Shown piece after piece: positions 53,105-62,903 of a stretch of 64,000 nucleotides of DNA (its first letter is position 1; the number at the start of each line of letters is the position of its first letter). The stretch is taken from the NCBI RefSeq assembly GCF_004358185.1, contig NZ_SMUV01000067.1:1-64000 (forward strand). The letters run 5' to 3'. A program made the position numbers and the translations under genes. The DNA comes from Antarcticimicrobium luteum (GTDB lineage: Bacteria; Pseudomonadota; Alphaproteobacteria; Rhodobacterales; Rhodobacteraceae). The notes under the pieces were generated by a model, which saw only the letters and a program-made list of their open reading frames with translations, ran no database searches and was not told the DNA's origin.

Positions 53105-53854
53105 ATGGACATGACAGGAAAAACGGTACTGATCACCGGCGCCAGCCGGGGCATCGGTGCCGAGGCGGGGCGGGTCTTTGCGGGTGCCGGCGCCAATGTG
53201 ATTCTGCTGGCGCGCAGCGCCGGTGCGGTCAAGGCGCTGGCGGATGAGATCGGCCCGCAGGCGGTGGCGGTGGGCGCCGATGTCAGCCGCTATTGCGATG
53301 TCGAGGCGGCGGTGCAGACCGCGCTCGACCGCTTTGGCGGGCTCGACGTGCTGATCGGCAACGCCGGGGTGATCGAGCCCATCGCCCAGTTGGCCGAGGC
53401 CGACCCGGGCGACTGGGGTCAGGTCATCGACATTAACCTCAAGGGCGTGTTCTACGGCATGCGCGCGGCGGTTCCCGCGATGCGAAAGGCGGGCGGCGGC
53501 AGCATCCTGACCATCAGTTCCGGCGCGGCGCATAACGCACTGGAAGGGTGGAGCCACTACTGCGCCTCCAAGGCCGGCGCGGCGATGCTGACCGCCTGTC
53601 TCGACAAGGAGGAGCGGGCAAACGGCATCCGCGCCATGGGTCTGAGCCCCGGCACCGTGGCGACGCAGATGCAGCGCGAGATCAAGGCCAGTGGCGTCAA
53701 CCCGATCAGCCAGCTCGACTGGTCCGACCATATCCCGCCCGACTGGCCGGCGCGCACGCTGCTGTGGATGTGCTCGTCCGATGCCGACGATTTCATCGGC
53801 ACCGAGATTTCCCTGCGCGAAGAGGCGATCCGCCGCCGGGTGGGCTTGATATGA
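53105..53854 (+). CDS. Short-chain dehydrogenase/reductase
   Basis: 249 residues of classical SDR type: nucleotide motif TGASRGIG (near residue 13), NAGV, catalytic Ser in SSGAAHN and YCASK (Tyr-x3-Lys). NAD(P)-dependent oxidoreductase. The stop overlaps the next gene by four bases (ATGA), so it works with the crotonase-like protein. Substrate unknown. Confidence 0.92.
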   Translation: MDMTGKTVLITGASRGIGAEAGRVFAGAGANVILLARSAGAVKALADEIGPQAVAVGADVSRYCDVEAAVQTALDRFGGLDVLIGNAGVIEPIAQLAEADPGDWGQVIDINLKGVFYGMRAAVPAMRKAGGGSILTISSGAAHNALEGWSHYCASKAGAAMLTACLDKEERANGIRAMGLSPGTVATQMQREIKASGVNPISQLDWSDHIPPDWPARTLLWMCSSDADDFIGTEISLREEAIRRRVGLI

Positions 53855-54468
53855 TCCGGCTGGAGCAGGACGGCGGCCTTTGGATCGTTACCATCGACCG
53901 CCCGGAAAAGGCCAATTCGCTGACCCCCGAGATGCTGGAGGAACTGGTCCGCATCGCCGAGGCGGCGGGCGAGGCACGCGCGCTGATCCTGACCGGCACC
54001 GGCAAGGTGTTCAGCGCCGGCGCCGATCTGGAGGCGGCGAAAACAGGCCTGGCCACCTCGCCGCTTTGGGAGCGGCTCTCGGGTGCCATCGCGCGGCTGC
54101 CGGGCCTGACCGTCGCGGCGCTGAACGGCACGCTGGCGGGCGGTGCGATGGGCATGGCGCTGGCCTGCGATCTGCGCATTGCGGTGCCGACGGCCAAGGT
54201 GTTCTACCCGGTGATGAAGCTGGGGTTCCTGCCGCAGCCGTCGGACCCCGGCCGGATGATCGACCTGATCGGGCCGGCGCGGACCAAGATGATCCTGATG
54301 GGCGGGCAGAAGATCACGGCCGAGGAGGCCTGTGCCTTTGGCCTGATCGACCGGATCGTCGAGCCCGATGCGCTGATGGAGACCGCGCGGGACTTGGTGG
54401 CCGATACCTGCGCCGCCGATCCGGAGGTTGCCCGGGCGATCGGGGCGCTTTGTGCGCCCGGGGCTTGA
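53851..54468 (+). CDS. Short crotonase-fold protein without catalytic glutamates
   Basis: 205 residues of the enoyl-CoA hydratase/isomerase superfamily, about 50 shorter than usual at the C-terminus. Oxyanion-hole motif FSAGADLEAAK and second loop LAGGAMGMALACDL are visible. The positions of the two hydratase glutamates (rat ECH Glu144 and Glu164) read Gly101 in GAMGMAL and Val121 in YPVMKLGF, so hydration is unlikely; other crotonase reactions or a structural role are possible. Overlaps the SDR stop. Confidence 0.82.
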   Translation: MIRLEQDGGLWIVTIDRPEKANSLTPEMLEELVRIAEAAGEARALILTGTGKVFSAGADLEAAKTGLATSPLWERLSGAIARLPGLTVAALNGTLAGGAMGMALACDLRIAVPTAKVFYPVMKLGFLPQPSDPGRMIDLIGPARTKMILMGGQKITAEEACAFGLIDRIVEPDALMETARDLVADTCAADPEVARAIGALCAPGA

Positions 54469-54476
54469 GCCGGGCT

Positions 54477-54770
54477 CTAACGTTTGCGGCGCTTGCCCGG
54501 CACCTTCGAGCGGAAGCCGGGCGGGCGTTTGCCCACCCAGGCGATGAATTTGGCCAGCCGGGGGTGGGCTTGCAGCGCCGGGATGGTGGCATAGTCGCGG
54601 GCCAGTTCCGCCTCGGTCAGGGTGGCGTGGATCTCGCGGTGGCAGATATCGTGCAGCAGCACCAATGGTCCGCCCTTGCCGCCCTTCAGCTTCGGCATCA
54701 GGTGGTGCAGGCTTTGCGGCACACCGGGCGGGATAGGGCGGCCGCAGAGGGGGCAGATCGGATCTTGCAT
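54477..54770 (-). CDS. Small HNH-type nuclease-like protein
   Basis: 97 residues with a CxxC (CPLCGRPI), the HHLMPKLKGGKGG turn and CHREIHATLT, the arrangement of an HNH fold (His-Asn-His positions filled by His-His / His). Free-standing, with no methyltransferase or phage genes beside it, so it is not an obvious restriction system. Often annotated as HNH endonuclease in Rhodobacterales. Confidence 0.75.
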   Translation of the reverse strand: MQDPICPLCGRPIPPGVPQSLHHLMPKLKGGKGGPLVLLHDICHREIHATLTEAELARDYATIPALQAHPRLAKFIAWVGKRPPGFRSKVPGKRRKR

Positions 54771-54817
54771 TGGATCTGGCAGCGGGCCGGTTGAACAGAG
54801 TGGATCGGAGGATCAGC

Positions 54818-56023
54818 GTGACCGAGAGCCGCACAGAGGACAACCCCCGCGCCTTGGTGGTGGGCGGCGGCCCGGCCGGGCTGATGGCGGCCGAGATGCT
54901 GGCGCGCGCCGGGATTTCTGTTCTGGTGGCCGAGGCGAAGCCCTCCATCGGGCGCAAATTCCTGATGGCGGGGAAATCCGGGCTGAACCTGACCAAGGAT
55001 GAGCCGTTCGACGACTTCCTGCGCGCTTATGGCGATGCGGCCGACTGGCTGCGCCCGATGCTGGAGGCATTCGGGCCGGACGCGGTGCAGGACTGGGCGC
55101 GCGGGCTGGGGCAGGAGGTGTTCAGCGGCTCCACCGGGCGGGTGTTTCCGCGGGCGATGAAGGCCTCGCCGCTCTTGCGGGCTTGGCTGGCGCGGCTGGA
55201 GGGGCTGGGTGTGACATGGCGCACCCGCTGGCGCTGGACCGGCTGGGAGGGTGGCGCGCTGACCTTCGATACGCCGGAGGGCGCGGTGAAGATCACGCCG
55301 GGGGTGACGGTGCTGGCGCTGGGCGGGGCGAACTGGGCGCGGCTCGGCTCCGACGGGGCCTGGGCGCCGCTTCTGGCGGGGCGCGGCGTGGAGCTGACGC
55401 CCTTTGCGCCCGCCAACGCCGGGCTCTGCGTGGACTGGTCCGAGCCGATGCGCGCGCGATTCGGTGCGCCGATCAAGGGCGTGCGGTTCAGCGCCGGGCG
55501 GCTCGCCTCGCGCGGCGAGGCGGTGATTTCCGGGCGGGGGCTGGAGGGCGGAGGGATCTACCCGCTGACCCCGGCGCTGCGCGAGGGTGCGCCGCTGGTG
55601 GTCGATCTGCTGCCCGATCTGGATGCGGCGACAGTCACCGCGCGCCTTTCCCGCCCGCGCGGCAAGGCGAGCCTCGCCAACCACCTGCGCAAGGCGCTCG
55701 GGCTCGATCCGGCGCGGCTGGCGCTGGCGCAGGAATTCGGCCGCCCGCTGCCCGCCGACCCGGCGGCGCTGGCGCGGCTGGTCAAGGCGCTGCCGATCCG
55801 CCACGCGGGGCTGCGCCCGATGGACGAGGCGATTTCCACCGCCGGCGGCGTCGCCCGCGCGGCGCTGGACGACGGCCTGATGTTGCGCGTGCTGCCGGGC
55901 ACCTATTGCGCCGGCGAGATGCTGGACTGGGAGGCACCGACGGGCGGCTATCTGCTGACCGCCTGCCTGGCCACCGGGCGCCGGGCGGGCCGCGCCGCGG
56001 CGGCCCGTCTGGGCGCGGGTTAG
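54818..56023 (+). CDS. HI0933-type flavoprotein (TIGR03862 family)
   Basis: 401 residues. N-terminal GxGxxG FAD motif VVGGGPAGLMAAEMLA, then PSIGRKFLMAGKSGLNLT, a segment found in the HI0933/YhiN flavoprotein family, and C-terminal GTYCAGEMLDWEAPTGGYLL binding FAD. GTG at 54818 is preceded by CGGAGGA five bases upstream and begins the conserved protein; an ATG at 54770 would overlap the divergent HNH gene start. Function of the family is unknown. Convergent with the GST gene four bases away. Confidence 0.82.
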   Translation: MTESRTEDNPRALVVGGGPAGLMAAEMLARAGISVLVAEAKPSIGRKFLMAGKSGLNLTKDEPFDDFLRAYGDAADWLRPMLEAFGPDAVQDWARGLGQEVFSGSTGRVFPRAMKASPLLRAWLARLEGLGVTWRTRWRWTGWEGGALTFDTPEGAVKITPGVTVLALGGANWARLGSDGAWAPLLAGRGVELTPFAPANAGLCVDWSEPMRARFGAPIKGVRFSAGRLASRGEAVISGRGLEGGGIYPLTPALREGAPLVVDLLPDLDAATVTARLSRPRGKASLANHLRKALGLDPARLALAQEFGRPLPADPAALARLVKALPIRHAGLRPMDEAISTAGGVARAALDDGLMLRVLPGTYCAGEMLDWEAPTGGYLLTACLATGRRAGRAAAARLGAG

Positions 56024-56027
56024 GGGC

Positions 56028-56621
56028 TCAGCCCTCGCTCAGCGCGCGCACCCGCTTGAACGCCTCGCGCCCGCGCATCGCCTTGGTATAGGCCAGCAGC
56101 CGCTCATTCTCGACCGGGAACTTGGCACCAAAGGCCCAGTTCAGGCAGTGCACGCAGATGATATCGGCTATGGTCATCTGCTCGCCCTGCAGGAACGGCC
56201 CGACGAACCGCTCTGCAAGCCGGTCGAGATTGCGGGCGAATTCCCACTTCAGGCTGCCCGAGACCTCCGGCACGCGGCGCTCCTTGGGCAGCACGAATGA
56301 GTGCCGCGCTGCGGTCCAGAGAACCGCGTCGAATTCGTCGAGGAGCGTATGCGTCAGCGCGTCCTGCCGGGCGCGCTCGACGCTGCCGGCGGGATAGGTC
56401 AGCTTGCCATGCTTGTCGGCCAGATAGGTCAGGATCGCCGTGGAATCGGTCAGCACCGCGTCGCCGTCCACCAGGATCGGCACCTTGCCCGAGGGGTTCA
56501 GCGCGCGCGCCGCCTCGCTCTGCGGTTTGGTGTCGTGGTATTCATAGGTTTCGCCCAGTTCCTCCAGCATCCAGAGCACGCGAAACGCGCGGCTGGCGAC
56601 ACTGCCATAGACCTTGTACAT
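56028..56621 (-). CDS. Glutathione S-transferase
   Basis: 197 residues with an N-terminal thioredoxin-like domain (YGSVASRAFRVLWMLEELG, then NPSGKVPILVDGD and LTDSTAILTYLAD) and a helical C-terminal domain (GEQMTIADIICVHCLNWA). The glutathione-binding SxAI loop is present. The likely catalytic residue is a Ser or Arg of the beta/zeta-like group rather than Tyr. ATG at 56621 follows a GGGAGA site. Confidence 0.9.
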   Translation of the reverse strand: MYKVYGSVASRAFRVLWMLEELGETYEYHDTKPQSEAARALNPSGKVPILVDGDAVLTDSTAILTYLADKHGKLTYPAGSVERARQDALTHTLLDEFDAVLWTAARHSFVLPKERRVPEVSGSLKWEFARNLDRLAERFVGPFLQGEQMTIADIICVHCLNWAFGAKFPVENERLLAYTKAMRGREAFKRVRALSEG

Positions 56622-56754
56622 CGGTTTCTCCCTTTTTCCCTCGGGGGCACTTTCCGCTGGAGTGGGCCGGGCCGCAAGGGGCGGTTTGAGCCAGGTCAAT
56701 CCGATGTTACCTTTGCCGTGTAGGGTTCCGCCGAAACCGGCAGGAGAGGGTGCG

Positions 56755-57846
56755 ATGACCAAACTGACACGACGGCTCATGCTGATCGGCGGCGGGCTGA
56801 CGGTCGCCGGTCTGGGCGCGGACGCGGCGTTGCAATTGCGCAAAGGGCCCTATGATGCGGCGCTGGCGCGGATGGGGCGGCCGCTGCCCGTCGCGCCCGG
56901 TATGGCCGATCTGGTCCGATATGCCACGTTGGCGGCGAACGGGCACAACACCCAGCCTTGGCTGTTCTCGGCGGGAGAGGGCGGCGTGACCGTGCGGCCC
57001 GATTTCAGCCGCCGGACGCCCGTGGTCGACCCGGACGATCATCACCTTTTCGCCAGTCTCGGCTGTGCGGCGGAAAACCTGTCGATCGCCGCCCGTGCGC
57101 GCGGGATGGGAGGGGAGGTGGAGGCATCAGCGCCTGACGCGGGGCTGCATGTCGACCTGACGCCGGGGACAGAGGAGCCGCAACCCCTGCTCACCGCGAT
57201 CCCCGAGCGGCAGAGCACGCGGGGGCTCTATGACGGCAGCAAACTCGGCACCGAGGAGGCGGGGCGGCTGGTCCGGGCCGCCGCCGCGCATGGGGTCGAG
57301 GCGCTCTATCTCGATGCGCCGGAGCGGATCGAAGAGGTGCTGGCGCTGGTGATCGAAGGCAATACCCGGCAGGTGAACGACCCGGCGTTCGTGACCGAGC
57401 TGAAGGCCTGGCTGAGATTCAATCCGGTGCAGGCGGCGCAAAGGGGCGACGGGTTGTTCGCCGGCTCCTCGGGCAATCCGTCGCTCCCCGGCTGGCTTGG
57501 GCCGCGGCTGTTCGATCTGGTGTTCACCGCCGATGCCGAGAATGGGAAATGCGCTGAACAGCTGCGCTCTTCGGCCGGGCTGGTGGTGCTGGTCGCGCCC
57601 GAGGACAATCCGCGCGGCTGGGTGGCGGCGGGGCGCGCCTGCCAGCGGGTGATGTTGCAGGCGACGCTGGACGGGCTGAAATGCGCCTTTCTCAACCAGG
57701 CGGTGGAGGTGCCGGCGATGCGGGCGGAGCTGCGCCGCCTGCTGGGGCTGGGCGAGCGGCGGCCCAATCTGGTGCTGCGGGTGGGGCGCGGCCCGGCGCT
57801 GCCGAAATCGCTGCGCCGTCCGGTGGCGGAGGTCTTGCAGGGGTAG
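56755..57846 (+). CDS. Nitroreductase-family FMN-binding protein (Acg-like)
   Basis: 363 residues. N-terminus TRRLMLIGGGLTVAGLG looks like a Tat or Sec membrane signal. The domain has the Acg-type nitroreductase features: ATLAANGHNTQPW (FMN-binding, HNTQPW motif) and RQSTRGLYDG. Members bind FMN but often lack reductase activity and may store flavin. The stop lies in the 5' arm of an inverted repeat. ATG has CAGGAGAGGG upstream. Confidence 0.82.
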   Translation: MTKLTRRLMLIGGGLTVAGLGADAALQLRKGPYDAALARMGRPLPVAPGMADLVRYATLAANGHNTQPWLFSAGEGGVTVRPDFSRRTPVVDPDDHHLFASLGCAAENLSIAARARGMGGEVEASAPDAGLHVDLTPGTEEPQPLLTAIPERQSTRGLYDGSKLGTEEAGRLVRAAAAHGVEALYLDAPERIEEVLALVIEGNTRQVNDPAFVTELKAWLRFNPVQAAQRGDGLFAGSSGNPSLPGWLGPRLFDLVFTADAENGKCAEQLRSSAGLVVLVAPEDNPRGWVAAGRACQRVMLQATLDGLKCAFLNQAVEVPAMRAELRRLLGLGERRPNLVLRVGRGPALPKSLRRPVAEVLQG

Positions 57847-57906
57847 GGGGCTGTTTGCCGAGCATTGTTCGAAACCCCTGCCGCACTCCTCTGAGCTAAG
57901 CCCCCT
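57845..57906. other. Inverted repeat with tRNA-like 5' half on the minus strand
   Basis: AGGGGGCT (57845-57852) and AGCCCCCT (57899-57906) are perfect inverted arms. Read on the minus strand, the segment begins GGGGGCTTAGCTCAG, as do many tRNA-Ala genes, and contains TTCGAA like a T loop. D and anticodon stems do not form a proper cloverleaf and the span is only 62 bases, so this is not a functional tRNA; it may be a tRNA fragment or chance. The remaining gap to holA holds nothing I recognise. Confidence 0.35.
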
Positions 57907-58119
57907 GCGCGGAACAAGGCCGCAGGCCGCCGCGCAAGCGCCGGACCGTCCCCACGGTCTGGCGCTGTGTCAACGTAGGCGCATCGATCAGAGGTCGTCC
58001 GGATTTGGCTGCGATAAAGTGGTCCGAATTGCCGTTGCGAGCGCCGGCCCCCGGTCCGGCGCGTGCGCGGCTTGTTCTGTGGGTAAACGACAGCGCCTCG
58101 ACGGTCTTATTGCGATCTA

Positions 58120-59145
58120 TTACCGCCGCCCCAGCATCGCCAGCCGGATCAGTGCCCGTTCCATCACCGCCATGGCCGGTGCCGTCTGTCCGGCCGAGCG
58201 CAGATGGAGGTCGGTATCCGTGAGCAGGCTCAGCGCGGTTTCCAGATTGGCCGCGCCCCAGCCTTGCGCCTGTCGCACGATGCGGTCGCGCCGCTTGCCA
58301 TAGACCGGCGGGCGCAACCGGTCGACGCCCGCCGCGGCGCCGCCGGGGTCGGAGGCGGCGGTATAGAGTGTGCGGAAATGGCGGGTGGCCCCGATGCAGA
58401 GCGAGACCGCGTTGGTTCCCTGCGCCTGCAACCGGCCGAGCAGCGGCCCGATCTCGCCCACGCGCCCCTCGGCCACCACGTCGAGCATGTCGTCCAGCGC
58501 CGCCTCGGTCGAGCGCGGCGCGCAGGCCTCGACATCCGCCAGCGAAACGGGGAGGTCGTCGGCGAATTTGTACAGCGCCAGCTTTTCGATCGTCTGGGCG
58601 AAATCCCCCGGCCCCAATGCGTTGGCCAGATCGGTCAGCGCCGCCATGGTGTCGCGCGGAATGTCGCGGAGGCCCTTTTCGGTCAGCGTCCGCTCGATCT
58701 CATCGCGCGAGGGGGGGGCGTCGTAAAGGCCGAGGGCAAAGGCATTGGGATGCGCCTCGAACGCCTTGCGCAGCCTGGAGGTTGCCTTGAGCGCGCCGGC
58801 GGTCACCACGATCTGCGCGTCGCCCGCGGCCCAGTCCGTCAGCGCGGTCAGGATCGCCGGGGCGGCGGCGTCGCCGGCGTCTTCGACAAAGACAGCGCGG
58901 GCCCCGGGAAAGAATCCGACCGCCTTGACCGCGTCGAGCAGCTGCGCCGGATCCTTGCGCAGGTCGCCCCCGGCAAGGCGGGTGAGGCGCATCTCTTCCT
59001 CGGCGCCCTCGCCCAGCAGCGCCTTGAGCAGGTTTTGCCGCTTGATCGCGACCCGCATCGCGTCGGCGCCATAGATCAGGATACCGGTCCTGTCCGGGTC
59101 GGGCCGGGCGAAATAGCGGTCCGCCTCGCGCGCAGACAGTTTCAT
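58120..59145 (-). CDS. holA: DNA polymerase III delta subunit
   Basis: 341 residues of the HolA fold: ILIYGADAMRVAIKR at the start, CIGATRHFRTLY and the helical collar domain (MERALIRLAMLGRR at the end). Delta opens the sliding clamp in the clamp loader. Overlaps lptE by four bases (ATGA). Confidence 0.93.
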   Translation of the reverse strand: MKLSAREADRYFARPDPDRTGILIYGADAMRVAIKRQNLLKALLGEGAEEEMRLTRLAGGDLRKDPAQLLDAVKAVGFFPGARAVFVEDAGDAAAPAILTALTDWAAGDAQIVVTAGALKATSRLRKAFEAHPNAFALGLYDAPPSRDEIERTLTEKGLRDIPRDTMAALTDLANALGPGDFAQTIEKLALYKFADDLPVSLADVEACAPRSTEAALDDMLDVVAEGRVGEIGPLLGRLQAQGTNAVSLCIGATRHFRTLYTAASDPGGAAAGVDRLRPPVYGKRRDRIVRQAQGWGAANLETALSLLTDTDLHLRSAGQTAPAMAVMERALIRLAMLGRR

Positions 59146-59627
59146 TCCGGCAGGTCCGCCGTTGCGTAAAGACGGGTGACCAGCTGATCGGCGAGGATGG
59201 CCATCAGCCGTTCGCGCGCGTCGCGTTCGCCGGCGAGCGTTTCGACGGTGGTGCCGGTGGCGGAATAGCCGGTGAAGTTGCTGACCTGTCCCGAGGCCAC
59301 CACCGTGCCGCCGTCCCGCGCGGTCAGAACATAGTCGAGTCGCCCCACCAGGCTGTAGCGGGTGGTCTCGTTGGTCGCGGTCACCGCCTGGCCTTCGGTT
59401 TCGGTGGCGAGCGTGTAGCTCAGGTCATAGGCCGGGGCCTGGGCGCGGCCCAGGCTGTCCTCGAGCCGGCGCACCAGGATGTACTCATCGGGCGAGTCGG
59501 GTTCCTGCACAAGAACAAGGCCGCGCAGCGCGCTGCCGTTGCCGCCGGGGCCGTAGACAGGGGTAAAGCCGCAGGCGGCCAGCGCCAGCGGCAGGATCAG
59601 CAGGCTTCTGCGGTCAAATGACGACAT
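59142..59627 (-). CDS. lptE: LPS-assembly lipoprotein LptE
   Basis: 161 residues, a lipoprotein with lipobox LALAAC (Cys19) followed by [10 protein letters not shown], the LptE hallmark. LptE plugs LptD in the outer membrane and helps deliver LPS to the surface. It overlaps leuS by 14 bases and holA by four, forming leuS-lptE-holA as in many alphaproteobacteria. Confidence 0.93.
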   Translation of the reverse strand: MSSFDRRSLLILPLALAACGFTPVYGPGGNGSALRGLVLVQEPDSPDEYILVRRLEDSLGRAQAPAYDLSYTLATETEGQAVTATNETTRYSLVGRLDYVLTARDGGTVVASGQVSNFTGYSATGTTVETLAGERDARERLMAILADQLVTRLYATADLPE

Positions 59628-62172
59628 TCACGATCCGTCCGGGGACGACGATCACCTTTTTCGGCGCCGCCCCGTCCAGCGCCTTTTGCACAGCCTTCAC
59701 CGCCAGCGCGGCTTTTTCAACCTCTGCCTTGTCCATATCCTTGGGCACGCTGATTTCCGCGCGCCGCTTGCCGTTGACCTGGATCGGCAGGGTCACGGTG
59801 TCGTCGATCAGCATCGCCGCATCGGCCACCGGCCAGGGCGCGGTGGCAATCAGCCCCTCGCCGCCCAGCAGCGACCAGACCTCTTCGGACAGGTGCGGGG
59901 TCAACGGCGACATCAGCTGCGCCAGCGTCAATGCCGCCTGCCGCTTGGCCGCGCCGCCGGCCTTGGATTTGGCCAGGGTGTTGGTAAAGGCGTAGAGTTT
60001 GGCGATCGCGGCGTTGAAGCCAAAGCTTTCGACGCCGCCGGTGACATCATGGATGCACTTGTGCATCTCGCGCAGCAGCGCGGTGTCGTCATCGGTCGCG
60101 GGGGCATTGGCGTCGATCTCGGCGGCCAGACGCCAGACGCGCGACAGATGCTTGAACGCGGCCTCGGCGCCGGCGGCGGTCCACTCCACGTCCCGCTCCG
60201 GCGGGCTGTCGGAGAGGACGAACCAGCGCGCGGTATCGGCGCCATAGGCCGAGATGATGCTGACCGGATCGACCACGTTCTTCTTTGACTTCGACATTTT
60301 GGCCGAGGGGATGATCTCGACGGCCTCGCCGGTTTCCTTCAGATGGCCGTTCTCGACCTCTTCGGGCAGGTGATAGACCGGGCGCCCCTTGGCGTCGCGG
60401 GTCTGGTAGATCTCATGCGTCACCATGCCTTGCGTGAACAGCGCGTCGAAGGGCTCGATCGCCTTCTTGGGCAGGTGGCCGGTGATGTTCATCGCGCGGG
60501 CGAAGAAGCGCGAATAAAGCAGGTGCAGGATCGCGTGCTCGATGCCGCCGATGTACTGGTCGACGTTCATCCAGTATTCGGCCTCTTCCGCCACTGTCGG
60601 GGTCTTCGCGTGCGGGGCGGTGAAGCGGGCGTAGTACCAGGACGAATCGACGAAGGTGTCCATGGTGTCGGTTTCGCGCCGCGCCGGCGCGCCGCATTTC
60701 GGGCAGGCGCAGTCGCGCCAGCTTGGATGCCGGTCGAGCGGGTTGCCGGGGATGGAAAAGTCGATCGGCTTGCCGTCTTCGTCATAGGGCAGCTGGACCG
60801 GCAGGTTCTCTTTCTTTTCAGGCACGACGCCGCAGGCGTCGCAATGCACCACCGGGATCGGGCAGCCCCAGTAGCGCTGGCGGGACAGGCCCCAGTCGCG
60901 CAGGCGGAATTGCACCTTGCCTTGGCCCAGCCCGTTCTTTTCGGCCCAGTCGATGGTGGCGTCGATGGCCTCTTGCCCGGTCGCCACCTCGATGCCGGCG
61001 GGCTGGTCGATCCAGCGCACTTTTTCGGCTTTCGGCGGCACAAAGGCGGTGTTTTCAACCCGCGCGTCGCTGTCCATGGCGGTGAAGGTGTCGATCACCG
61101 GCAGGCCGTACTTGCGGGCAAAGTCCAGGTCGCGCTGGTCATGCGCCGGGCAGCCAAAGATCGCGCCGGTGCCGTAATCCATCAGCACGAAATTGGCGAC
61201 CCAGACCGGCAGGGTCCGGTCGGGGTCAAGCGGGTGGCGCACGGTCAGCCCGGTGTCAAAGCCGCGCTTTTCGGCCTTTTCCAGCTCGGCCTCGGACGTG
61301 CCCAGTTTGCGGCAGTCGGCGTTGAAGGCGGCCAGATCGGGGTTGTCGGCCTCCAGCGCCCTGGACAGCGGGTGATCGGTGCTGAGCGCCATGAAGCTGG
61401 CCCCGGCCAGGGTGTCGGGGCGGGTGGTGTAGATCTCGATGCCGTCATGCCCGTGGACGGGGGCGGTCAGATCAAAGCTCATCTGCAGCCCGCGCGACTT
61501 GCCGATCCAGTTTTCCTGCATCAGCCGCACCTTGGCGGGCCAGTTCTCCAGCCCGTCGAGCGCCTCGAGCAGCTCCTCGGCCATGTCGGAGATCTTGAAG
61601 AACCACTGGGTCAGCTCGCGCCGCTCCACCTCGGCGCCCGAGCGCCAGCCCTTGCCGTCGATCACCTGTTCGTTGGCCAGCACGGTCATGTCGACCGGGT
61701 CCCAGTTCACCACCGCGTTCTTGCGATAGACCAGGCCCGCGCCCAGCATGTCGAGGAACAGCGCCTGCTGCTGGCCGTAATATTCCGGGTCGCAGGTGGC
61801 GAATTCGCGGGACCAGTCGATCGACAGGCCCAGCGGCTTCATCTGGCCGCGCATGTCGGCGATGTTGCCATAGGTCCAGTCCTTGGGGTGCCCGCCCGAG
61901 GCCATGGCGGCGTTCTCGGCCGGCATCCCGAAGGCGTCCCAGCCCATCGGATGCAGCACGTTGTGGCCGGTGGCCAGCTTGTAGCGCGCGATCACGTCGC
62001 CCATGGTGTAGTTGCGCACGTGGCCCATATGAATGCGCCCCGACGGGTAGGGGAACATCTCGAGCACATAGTATTTCGGCTTGTCGGCACTGCGCCGTGC
62101 GGTGAAGATCCCGGCCTTTTCCCAGGCCTCTTGCCATTTGGCTTCGATTTCAGCGGCAGAGTAACGCGACAT
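59614..62172 (-). CDS. leuS: Leucyl-tRNA synthetase
   Basis: 852 residues, class I synthetase with HMGH (48-51), the editing domain in the CP1 insertion (about 225-420), zinc-binding Cys quartet region (CDACG, CPKCG) and KMSKSKKN near residue 630. Charges tRNA-Leu. A terminator lies between DUF3576 and this gene, so it has its own promoter. Length normal. Confidence 0.98.
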   Translation of the reverse strand: MSRYSAAEIEAKWQEAWEKAGIFTARRSADKPKYYVLEMFPYPSGRIHMGHVRNYTMGDVIARYKLATGHNVLHPMGWDAFGMPAENAAMASGGHPKDWTYGNIADMRGQMKPLGLSIDWSREFATCDPEYYGQQQALFLDMLGAGLVYRKNAVVNWDPVDMTVLANEQVIDGKGWRSGAEVERRELTQWFFKISDMAEELLEALDGLENWPAKVRLMQENWIGKSRGLQMSFDLTAPVHGHDGIEIYTTRPDTLAGASFMALSTDHPLSRALEADNPDLAAFNADCRKLGTSEAELEKAEKRGFDTGLTVRHPLDPDRTLPVWVANFVLMDYGTGAIFGCPAHDQRDLDFARKYGLPVIDTFTAMDSDARVENTAFVPPKAEKVRWIDQPAGIEVATGQEAIDATIDWAEKNGLGQGKVQFRLRDWGLSRQRYWGCPIPVVHCDACGVVPEKKENLPVQLPYDEDGKPIDFSIPGNPLDRHPSWRDCACPKCGAPARRETDTMDTFVDSSWYYARFTAPHAKTPTVAEEAEYWMNVDQYIGGIEHAILHLLYSRFFARAMNITGHLPKKAIEPFDALFTQGMVTHEIYQTRDAKGRPVYHLPEEVENGHLKETGEAVEIIPSAKMSKSKKNVVDPVSIISAYGADTARWFVLSDSPPERDVEWTAAGAEAAFKHLSRVWRLAAEIDANAPATDDDTALLREMHKCIHDVTGGVESFGFNAAIAKLYAFTNTLAKSKAGGAAKRQAALTLAQLMSPLTPHLSEEVWSLLGGEGLIATAPWPVADAAMLIDDTVTLPIQVNGKRRAEISVPKDMDKAEVEKAALAVKAVQKALDGAAPKKVIVVPGRIVNVVI

Positions 62173-62190
62173 CGTTGCGGTCCTTTGAAT

Positions 62191-62216
62191 GAAAACGCCG
62201 GGTGAAAACCCGGCGT
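62191..62216 (-). terminator. Rho-independent terminator downstream of the DUF3576 gene
   Basis: On the minus strand ACGCCGGGT (62216-62208) pairs with ACCCGGCGT (62203-62195) across TTTC, followed by TTTTC. It sits 20 bases before the leuS start, so it ends the DUF3576 transcript or attenuates leuS. Confidence 0.75.
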
Positions 62217-62243
62217 GGTCTTAATGCGGTTTGGGTTCGCTTT

Positions 62244-62756
62244 CTAGAGCCTCTTGTCGCGCACGCGCAACTGGCGGGCCCGGGTCAGGATCGCATCCTC
62301 GACCGCGCGGGCGGTGCCGGCGGCGACGGGGCGGCCGCCCTGGGTCTGCAGCGCCACCTTGAGCGAGCGGGCGTCCAGCGCCGGGTCGCTGATGTGCACG
62401 GTGGCGCGATAGGCGCGCCCGCCGCCCGGCGGGGTGCCATAGCCGGTGACGATCACACCGGTAAAGGGATCGACCGACTGCACCGGCAGAAAGCTGAGCA
62501 CGTCGAGCGACGCGCTCCACAGATAGCGGTTCACCTGCACCCGCGTGTCGCCCTTGTTCGGGCCGAACAGATCCCAGATCGAGGACCGTTCGTAGTTGGT
62601 GGGCGCCGAATCCGGGTTGTGGGCGATGTTGCCGCCCGCCGTGGTCTCGCCCCCGACCTGGACTTTGCCCAGACCGCGCACGCGGCTGCAGGATGCCGCA
62701 GCCAGACAAAGGGCCAGAATCAAGACGATCTTGGTTGGGTTCTTCAGGAATGTCAT
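62244..62756 (-). CDS. DUF3576 lipoprotein
   Basis: 170 residues with a lipobox (ALCLAAASC, Cys23) and a mature body matching DUF3576 (NRYLWSASLDVLSFLPVQSVDPFTGVIVTGYG). Periplasmic lipoprotein of unknown function, linked by genomic position to the lptE-leuS region. ATG at 62756; the reading frame continues upstream without a ribosome site. Confidence 0.87.
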   Translation of the reverse strand: MTFLKNPTKIVLILALCLAAASCSRVRGLGKVQVGGETTAGGNIAHNPDSAPTNYERSSIWDLFGPNKGDTRVQVNRYLWSASLDVLSFLPVQSVDPFTGVIVTGYGTPPGGGRAYRATVHISDPALDARSLKVALQTQGGRPVAAGTARAVEDAILTRARQLRVRDKRL

Positions 62757-62903
62757 AGGGCAGCCCCGGGGTTTTCCGCTCTGGCCTGTCCTACCCAACA
62801 GGGCCATGGTGGGCAAGGCTTTAGTGTGGCGGGGCCTGCGGGCATGGTTCGGCGCGCCCCCGCGCATCGGTTCCGGCGTTCCCTTGGCGCGATTTCCGGG
62901 GAT

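Noticed and set aside
54477-54770. Restriction-modification system
   Set aside because: The HNH-like protein has no methylase partner nearby; ccrM is a solitary cell-cycle methylase 14 kb away.
57845-57906. Functional tRNA-Ala on the minus strand
   Set aside because: Interior does not form D, anticodon and T arms; only the 5' end and acceptor-like arms match.
60343-62205. 620-residue plus-strand frame opposite leuS
   Set aside because: leuS carries HMGH and KMSKS; the opposite frame shows only compositional bias.
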